The notes under the pieces were generated by a model. That model did no database searches and was not told where the DNA came from. It saw nothing but the letters and a program-made list of their open reading frames with translations. A stretch of DNA of 64,000 nt, from positions 525,947 through 589,946 of the forward strand of contig MJCC01000012.1 of the NCBI GenBank assembly GCA_001766655.1, read 5' to 3'. Source of the stretch: Phytomonas francai. Its lineage: Eukaryota; Euglenozoa; Kinetoplastea; Trypanosomatida; Trypanosomatidae. Positions 58,499 to 64,000 of the stretch are shown one piece after another (positions within the stretch are counted from its first letter, which is position 1; each line of letters starts with the position of its first letter). The position numbers and the translations under genes were made by a program.

Positions 58499-59491
58499 CT
58501 AGCTTGCTTTAGACTTAGGAGAACCCATATCATCTACCATCCCCTCAGCCCAGGCTGAGAGAAGCGCATATGAAGCTGTAAAGGCTGGCGGCAAAGCAAA
58601 CTCATGTGTGCCTCTGAGAGCCTTTTGCACGTTTTCCTTGGATACCCATCCAACGCTGAGGAGTTCATCTTGGTCTGCCTTCGGTATGGAACTGTTGTCT
58701 GCAACAGCGTAGTAGCATGCCATAATCTGTGAAGGAAAGGGCCATGGTTGTGAGCCCGCATAACGCAGTTCAGAAATAACAACATTGGACTCCTCAAATA
58801 CCTCCCGAGAAACAGCATCTTCCAATGACTCTCCCTGTAAGAGATAGCCCGCAAGAATGGTTTGTATTGGCTTATTTTCAGGCGCTTTGAAAGTCCGATT
58901 CTTTCGTTGTGATAGGAGCACATTGCCTCTTCCGTCAAGTACAGCCACAATTATCGCTGGGGAGACCTGAGGATAATGCACGGCGCTGCAAGATGAGCAC
59001 TGCAAAGAGGCGCCCAGGTCCTGAAGCTGATTAGTTCCACCGCATCGGGGGCAAAATTTAAACGAAGTCAGCCAATGATGCATAGAGATAGACAACCCCA
59101 GAAGGGATAACTCGTTTTCGTCAAGATAATTAAAAAGAGCACGGGCGTTTACCCAGCTACCAGATACTAGGTAGTCTGGCTTTACATCTTCTCGACTCGT
59201 TACGAAGAGATTGTATTGCCCTTTTTCGTTCTCACCAACATAGGCTGGACGCGAAAGGTTAATCACGTTCCCTTCCTTATTTGGTTGAATGGGATGCAGC
59301 CATCTCCTACCCTCACCGGTGACGAAAATTTTTGAACCGTCAACCTCACATACCACAGCATGGGGATTTGCGGTAGATGATAACTTGGATTTTAAAAAGT
59401 CCTCTAATTTTCGATCCTTTTCGTGTCTATTTAGTGAACAACTAGTTAGTGAAAATTTCACAAATTCTTTGCCTAAAATAGAAGCTTTCAT
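58499..59491 (-). CDS. NADH pyrophosphatase (Nudix, NUDT12/NudC type)
   Basis: A 330-residue Nudix hydrolase of the NudC/NUDT12 type, which splits NAD(H) into nicotinamide mononucleotide and AMP and may remove NAD caps from RNA. Seen: a zinc ribbon with Cys 147, 150, 165, 168; then the Nudix box from about 215 (G, E221, REVFEES at 229-235, with N at the usual Gly after the glutamates). The family-specific SQPWPFPSQ (247-255) follows directly, and separates this group from other Nudix enzymes. The N-terminal domain (1-140) is divergent, as usual. The C-terminus, KSKAS, is not a clear glycosome signal. All metal-binding glutamates are present, so it should be active. Start at ATG 59491. Confidence 0.92.
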   Translation of the reverse strand: MKASILGKEFVKFSLTSCSLNRHEKDRKLEDFLKSKLSSTANPHAVVCEVDGSKIFVTGEGRRWLHPIQPNKEGNVINLSRPAYVGENEKGQYNLFVTSREDVKPDYLVSGSWVNARALFNYLDENELSLLGLSISMHHWLTSFKFCPRCGGTNQLQDLGASLQCSSCSAVHYPQVSPAIIVAVLDGRGNVLLSQRKNRTFKAPENKPIQTILAGYLLQGESLEDAVSREVFEESNVVISELRYAGSQPWPFPSQIMACYYAVADNSSIPKADQDELLSVGWVSKENVQKALRGTHEFALPPAFTASYALLSAWAEGMVDDMGSPKSKAS

Positions 59492-60487
59492 ATATTATGC
59501 AACTAAAGCTGTAAAACTATTCTTTCTATTGCGTAACCCTTAGTGATGCAACCATAAACGAGACGAAGTCAACCGGTTGCCAAATAAATATAGAGTTGTA
59601 AATAAATCTAATGCTACCCTTCATTCCTACTAGCTGTCAGTATATGTCTATTCTTGGTACCCTTTGTTTCTTTACTTTTAGGGCATCGAAAACGTACCTT
59701 TGAAAAAGGATTGCAAACCATATATCAATGCGGTTTATCCTATTATTATATTAAATGAACTTAACATTAGGCAATCTCAAAAAAAAAACATCACGCCTTT
59801 CCTTTAAAAAAAAAAAAAAACGCATTGTCGATTCATTGCAATTTAAGCAGGTAAACTATGGTAACATCAACAACATATCGACTAAAGGAAAGATACAGAG
59901 CGTGTGTCTGGATGCTTTCTATGATCCTTTCGTCTTTAAGAAGCAAGAGACACCAACAAAGTGGTATCGAATGCGCTAATAAAAAGAGAAAGCTGTGGTT
60001 ACAGCTACTGGGAATCAAATATACAAGATGAAAAAGATAACGTGTTTAGTGTATAATTTTGAGGCATAATATTATGTTAAGTGGCCCATTTTGATCTGAA
60101 CAAACTTTCGATTTCAGTGAAAGCCAAAATGGTGGCACCTCGCCAGACTGCGAAACAAATAGGTATTCATTGGCCTAGTGACACGGTGCGTAAATTACTT
60201 GTTAGAATTTAAAGTGCTCTCTGCCCTTGCCAAAATTAATAATTCAGTCAATGTTCATCAATCACTAATTGCTAATGAACTATGTTATCTTTCTCCATTT
60301 AGGATGACGATTATTGAATGAGTCGAAAGTGCATTTAATTGGCAATCCTATCTTCATCATCTTAATTCGGAAATTAATAAAGCGGCGTAAATATTGTAGT
60401 AGGATTCTCTCTCTATATATACACGCATATACCTCATTAAAAGCGATACGGTTTGGAAAAGTGAAAGTCTGTCCAAAGGCTAGCCCT
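59492..60487. other. Intergenic, nearly 1 kb, no gene accepted
   Basis: AT-rich. A GC-richer stretch at 60130-60213 holds a 27-codon plus-strand frame (MVAPRQTAKQIG...) after a CAG; it is too short and on the wrong strand to call. Also A runs at 59780-59820. Confidence 0.5.
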
Positions 60488-61525
60488 TCAGAGTGTCATT
60501 GACCATTCATACAGCATACCATTGGACTCAGCTATGCATAGCTGCACAGTTTGCGATGTACACTGAAAAATAGTCGCGTCTAGAATGTCTCCGTCTGTAG
60601 CTTGAACTGATCCCAAGGCTTCAAGTGAAACCACATCCAGAGTGCCAACTTGGCTCCGCATGACAAGAAGAGCAGCGTTGTCTTTGCTATGCGACCTAAC
60701 TGATACAGCAGCACCCAAACATCGTCGCAGCAAAGGCTCCGCCATTTTCCGACGATCAAACACAAGAAGCTCTTCTGATTTCGTCGAGCATACCAAATAC
60801 TTCTCCCCAGATATCCCTCCACTACAAATTTGTCTTGGCTCGATATAGCGCTGTACACAATGCTGTGTCGCATTCCGCTTATCAACGGTATATATTCCCC
60901 TTTCATGAAAGACAACCGCGGTGGAAGACGCGGCGTTCACGATATTACAATTTCCAGACGAAGGCAATTCTGCACTGAAGTCTGCTTTCGTTGTCGTTTT
61001 CGAAAACAAGTGCTCGATGTTAATCGAAAAGATGGTCGTAGGATCATCACCACCCGCGCACCACACCCAATCACTATGCGTGAAAGAGAGAGACTGGATA
61101 CCCTCTACCGCTATGTGGTTCGCAGTCAAGGGGAACTGTCGTGGCTGATGGTAAAAACTTGCAGAAAAGCTGTTTGCGTGGGTTCGGAACGCTATTCCTG
61201 TGACCTGCTTCCACTGGTCAATGTTTCGGAAAAACTTCTGATTTTCACTCTTCAGTTCAAGAAACTTACTCCGCGTCGAAAGTAATTGTTCAAACGAAGA
61301 ACAAGGTTTCCTTTTCGAAATATCCAGACTCAAAAGTCGCCATGCGAAAGATGCTTTCAGGAGTCCAGAGTGTCTTACCATAGTCACCGCCTTTATTTCT
61401 TTTATAGAGTTAAATCGGTCCCCAAAACGTACAATAGGAAAGGGTGACTGATAGCCTACACAGGCATTATGAATGCAACCATATGTGTCCGAGAATGTGT
61501 CGCAATCCTTTGAGGAAACAATCAT
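60488..61525 (-). CDS. WD40-like beta-propeller protein of unknown function
   Basis: A 345-residue protein with repeated strand patterns of a propeller: VEGIQSLSFTHSDWVWCAGG, TAVVFHERGIYTVDKRN, EKYLVCSTKSEELLVFDRRK, NAALLVMRSQVGTLDVVSLE and VQLCIAESNGMLYEWS. The ELLVFDRRK and GMLYEWS ends are like the final strand of WD repeats. The first 110 residues have an alpha-helical segment (FEQLLSTRSKFLELKSENQKFF) before the propeller. It may be a divergent member of a protein complex, but none can be named. The frame begins with GTG at 61543; ATG at 61525 is the first start codon. Confidence 0.75.
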   Translation of the reverse strand: MIVSSKDCDTFSDTYGCIHNACVGYQSPFPIVRFGDRFNSIKEIKAVTMVRHSGLLKASFAWRLLSLDISKRKPCSSFEQLLSTRSKFLELKSENQKFFRNIDQWKQVTGIAFRTHANSFSASFYHQPRQFPLTANHIAVEGIQSLSFTHSDWVWCAGGDDPTTIFSINIEHLFSKTTTKADFSAELPSSGNCNIVNAASSTAVVFHERGIYTVDKRNATQHCVQRYIEPRQICSGGISGEKYLVCSTKSEELLVFDRRKMAEPLLRRCLGAAVSVRSHSKDNAALLVMRSQVGTLDVVSLEALGSVQATDGDILDATIFQCTSQTVQLCIAESNGMLYEWSMTL

Positions 61526-61770
61526 GGAAAGCCTTTCCTTCACGACATATGAAACCGACTCTGTTGAATAAGTCAGAGAAAAATGATCTTAGGAGTTAGC
61601 AAAAAGAAAAAGACGGGAAATAAGGCGAGATTTTAGGAGGAATTCAATCGAAAAAAACACCCACACGCCACACCAGATAACACGAGTCGTATTTGCCTAT
61701 AATCCTATAATATGAGCCATTCAGATAAGGCCTAAATAATAACAAAAGAAGACGAGTTCAATGGTCAATG

Positions 61771-62205
61771 TTAAATGTGACTAGGGTACAAATACACGCG
61801 AATGCGGCGGCCAATCGCGCACGCAGGGACAGACGCGCCGTTGAACTTGATGCGCACCATGCCCGAGTTACCGTGCGGCCGCGTCACGCGTCCCCAGATG
61901 GCGCGCGTGTTGCTGCGCCGCGCCGGGGCCTTACTCCAGCGCACGCAGCGCTTCACCTTGTAGCCGTGGTAGACGTAGCAGACGCGCTTGCCGACGTACC
62001 ACTCGGCGTCGCTGCGGGTGTTGACGTTGTCAACGCGCACGAGGGCCGTTTTCTTGACCTGGCCGTGAAGCCCACGGGTGTAACCGGCCAACGTCCCCTT
62101 CATGTAAAGACGCGGGGGCTTGCGGTTGCGGCATACCCTGCTCTTCAGCTTGATGAGCTGGTGAAGCTTCCTGCTGCGATCGGCATGAACCTTTGAGGTC
62201 GCCAT
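61771..62205 (-). CDS. RPL35A: 60S ribosomal protein L35a (eL33)
   Basis: A 144-residue large-subunit ribosomal protein. Family wording is clear: RLYMKGTLAGYTRGLHGQ, ALVRVDNVNTRSDAEWYVGK, RVCYVYHGYK, the TRAIWGRVTRPHGNSGMVR motif and the FNGASVPACAIGRRIRVYLY end. It is more GC-rich than adjacent genes, as expected for strong codon bias in a highly expressed gene. The open frame reaches up to 62280, but a T/C tract and CACATAG (AG at 62213-62214) come first, leaving a 7-base leader before the ATG at 62205. That start also gives the expected length and the basic N-terminus MATSKVHADRSRK. Confidence 0.97.
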   Translation of the reverse strand: MATSKVHADRSRKLHQLIKLKSRVCRNRKPPRLYMKGTLAGYTRGLHGQVKKTALVRVDNVNTRSDAEWYVGKRVCYVYHGYKVKRCVRWSKAPARRSNTRAIWGRVTRPHGNSGMVRIKFNGASVPACAIGRRIRVYLYPSHI

Positions 62206-62212
62206 TCTTGAC

Positions 62213-62245
62213 CTATGTGTGAGGGAAAAAAAAAGAAAAAAAAGA
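62213..62245 (-). promoter_or_regulatory. Candidate trans-splice acceptor for eL33
   Basis: The strongest splice-site candidate in the window: a nearly pure T/C tract of about 25 bases ending in CACACATAG, 7 bases before the start codon. Confidence 0.7.
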
Positions 62246-62499
62246 TGAGTTGCAGTGAAATTTAAAGAATGAAGAAACATGCATATCGCTTTACCCTAGC
62301 GAACCTAAAGAATAAAAATTATAAGCATTGATTTATATTTGCGTCTGACAAAACACATTTCATACGAAGGACGATATGGAATCGTTTGAAACTTTATAAA
62401 TTTCAAACAACATACATATAAAAATATATATATATGCATATACGGATACATATATGTATCTATCTACCTATATTTATATGAATAGTCGTATCTTTTCAA

Positions 62500-63552
62500 C
62501 TAAGACTTGAATGCAGCGATACGAATCAAAGCTGTGTATATCTCCTTATGCAACATCTGGGGTGTGTGTCTTACTCCAGACGAATCGCAACACATAATCC
62601 ATCGAAAACTGTCGAGTTCATCGCAACACCACAGGAATATATCTCTAATAGTCTCCTTATATGTGTCACCAGCTGTTTCATGAATATCCAAGTACTTACG
62701 CGTCACGTCACCCTGCATAGCCTGCATGGCGATTTCAGGAGGTAAGTCCAGATAGAAAGTCACTAAGCATGGTGGCAGGCCCAACCAAGCTACCTCCAAC
62801 CTCTCCAGATTCCTAATAAAGCTCGCTCTCTCCTTTTTAGGCAACTTGGCGGCCTGATATCCGAAGTTTGAGGTGTAATAACGATCACAAAGAACAAATT
62901 GCTCTCGGCGCGTCCAGAGTCTTAGCTCAGGTAAGCATTCATAACGATTGAGCGAGAAAATAAAGCTGAATAGCATTGGATCAAGATCGGAAATGCTACC
63001 TTTCTTACCAGAAAGGATAACGCGTATTAGACCCCCGTATGGCACCCTTTCATTTGGAAAATCTATCGTTTGCACTGGAAAATTTTCAGACCTTAAACGC
63101 TCAAACAGGAGCTTGGTCTGTGTTTGCTTTCCAACCCCATCCCCACCCTCCACCACAAAGACACCATCCATGGAAGACGAGCTCCAAGGGAGGAAACTAT
63201 CCACGAGTTCAGCAAGCGAAAGCGGGGCGTCCCGCTTTTTTGTTGAAGAAACATTTGCAGGTGAAAAAAGCAACGAAGAAAGTCCAACCTGACATGGTTT
63301 CAGAGTAAGCACCGGGATGCGAGCACAGAAAAGTGCGTAGCTGACATTCGCGTCAGCTGGAGTTTGCTCTTCAGTTATATAGCCCACAAAGTGTTCGGAT
63401 GAAGGGTGTATAGCCTCTGTGAGCCAAGCATGAATCAGACCCTTTTCGATGCAGGGCACAAACCTAAAAGAATTATAATTCCTACTTGCACATTCATGAA
63501 CTAACTGCTTGAATTCATTAGACAAATCGTCAATAAAAAGTGTCGCCTTCAT
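62500..63552 (-). CDS. Thymidylate kinase with a 127-residue N-terminal extension
   Basis: The last 223 residues are a dTMP kinase, which phosphorylates dTMP to dTDP for DNA synthesis. Seen: P-loop GGDGVGKQT (136-144), TIDFPNE, the DRYYTSNFGYQ motif (223-233), FYLDLPPEIAMQ and a LID/helix with DVTRKYLDIHE. The first 127 residues (MKATLFIDDLSNEFKQLV...) resemble nothing recognised, although VGYITEE and ALFCARIPVL could be beta strands. There is an internal ATG at 63171 directly before the kinase (MDGVFVVEGG), so a standard-length enzyme could also be made from it. The frame is open without a stop between the parts. Trypanosomatid thymidylate kinases are reported in unusual tandem forms; this one is not tandem. 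Confidence 0.88.
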   Translation of the reverse strand: MKATLFIDDLSNEFKQLVHECASRNYNSFRFVPCIEKGLIHAWLTEAIHPSSEHFVGYITEEQTPADANVSYALFCARIPVLTLKPCQVGLSSLLFSPANVSSTKKRDAPLSLAELVDSFLPWSSSSMDGVFVVEGGDGVGKQTQTKLLFERLRSENFPVQTIDFPNERVPYGGLIRVILSGKKGSISDLDPMLFSFIFSLNRYECLPELRLWTRREQFVLCDRYYTSNFGYQAAKLPKKERASFIRNLERLEVAWLGLPPCLVTFYLDLPPEIAMQAMQGDVTRKYLDIHETAGDTYKETIRDIFLWCCDELDSFRWIMCCDSSGVRHTPQMLHKEIYTALIRIAAFKS

Positions 63553-63727
63553 ATAGTACTATTGCGGACTTAGTCATAATGATAAAGGCAAGGAATATCA
63601 AAGAAGGAAAGAAATACGCCAAAAGGGTTAGAAAGACTGCATTTGATAAGTATTAATACAAACAGGCAACTCCTAATCTTGGGTTTCGCATCAATATTTA
63701 GGATAGTTATGATTTATTCGTTAGTGG

Positions 63728-64000
63728 CTAGTTTAAGCTATGCCACACATGTCGGCAGTGTGCTGCAGCGCGGCGCACTTTCCGTTTTTTATCACTTAAA
63801 TATGGTTGTACGGCATTGAGTATGACATCACGGGCTTTGCGAAAAAGATTGCTTTCGCTATACTGCTCCTTTACCGCATTTACAGCACACGTTGAGAATG
63901 ACGAGAGGAGGTTCAGTGTCTCGCGGCGATCTACTGAAGCCTCCGAGCGGATCCCCTCGAGAACAAACGCCAGCAAAGCAGGGCTCAGGAGGAGCTCTTT
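63728..64000 (-). CDS. MMS19: C-terminal end of an MMS19-like HEAT-repeat protein (partial)
   Basis: The frame enters from beyond the window's right edge and ends at 63728. The last 90 residues include NLLSSFSTCAVNAVKEQY, then LNAVQPYLSDKKRKVRRAAA and HCRHVWHSL. This fits the very C-terminus of MMS19, whose final HEAT repeat reads as a D-D/S-D-K-K-R-x-V-R-x-x-A block followed by x-x-x-R-x-x-W. MMS19 is the adaptor of the cytosolic Fe-S targeting complex with CIAO1 and CIAO2. Only the end is seen, so any other HEAT protein with a similar tail cannot be excluded. The first ATG in the window (63976) is internal. Confidence 0.6.
   Translation of the reverse strand, partial: KELLLSPALLAFVLEGIRSEASVDRRETLNLLSSFSTCAVNAVKEQYSESNLFRKARDVILNAVQPYLSDKKRKVRRAAAHCRHVWHSLN

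Noticed and set aside
60130..60213. Short plus-strand frame MVAPRQTAKQIG with an upstream CAG, faintly like a histone H3 tail
   Set aside because: It is only 27 codons, the resemblance covers six residues, and it is on the strand opposite to all genes.
1..64000. tRNA, spliced-leader and U-snRNA genes
   Set aside because: Looked for tRNA B-box words and the kinetoplastid spliced-leader sequence on both strands by eye and found none outside coding frames; a covariance search would be decisive.
1..64000. CRISPR arrays, operator or riboswitch features
   Set aside because: Nothing of bacterial type is present; the gene content is kinetoplastid.

Overview
The window looks like nuclear DNA from a kinetoplastid, most likely a trypanosomatid. 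All 24 supported genes lie on the minus strand and none shows an intron. They are separated by AT-rich spacers of about 0.2-3.8 kb. Several genes have a pyrimidine tract followed by an AG just upstream of the start codon, as expected for spliced-leader trans-splicing sites in a polycistronic unit. The lineage also fits the gene content: a BT1-type pteridine transporter, two trypanosomatid-style MAP kinases, and many long coiled-coil proteins with no recognisable family. The genus cannot be fixed from the sequence alone.

Layout in window order (transcription runs right to left). 1-1877: a broken BT1-family folate/pteridine transporter at a visibly mis-assembled array edge. 1881-5657: a long gene-free stretch. 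5658-17000: MAP kinase, SEC23, a gapped BRCT protein and NADP isocitrate dehydrogenase. 17674-23289: a giant coiled-coil protein with a possible degenerate receiver domain. 23793-33407: a REX-type RNA exonuclease, a carbinolamine-dehydratase-like protein, an 885-residue unknown and NOP56. 35822-41672: a DFN/THY MAP kinase, a MORN protein, an unknown and an LRR protein. 43572-55218: coiled-coil, proline-rich, C2-like and PSP1-domain proteins. 55743-64000: CIAO1, a Nopp140-tail protein, a Nudix NADH pyrophosphatase, a propeller-like protein, ribosomal protein eL33, thymidylate kinase and the C-terminus of an MMS19-like protein.

Most genes are housekeeping: ER export, nucleolar snoRNP work, RNA processing, Fe-S protein assembly, nucleotide metabolism and translation. 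Neighbours share a unit of transcription but not obviously a pathway, as is usual in this group. The exception worth noting is CIAO1 and MMS19, two parts of the cytosolic Fe-S targeting complex, about 7 kb apart.

The most unusual content is a 285-bp dispersed repeat, found as two full copies and one truncated copy. It keeps an 85-residue open frame and does not match any kinetoplastid retroposon I can recall. Other items are very long poly-G/poly-C runs, sharply bounded GC-rich blocks inside AT-richer genes, a stem-loop-rich island at 42.1 kb and a pseudo-receiver-like region in the giant protein. Start codons were chosen by reading the bases. Several longest open frames begin with TTG or GTG, and the first sensible ATG was used instead.
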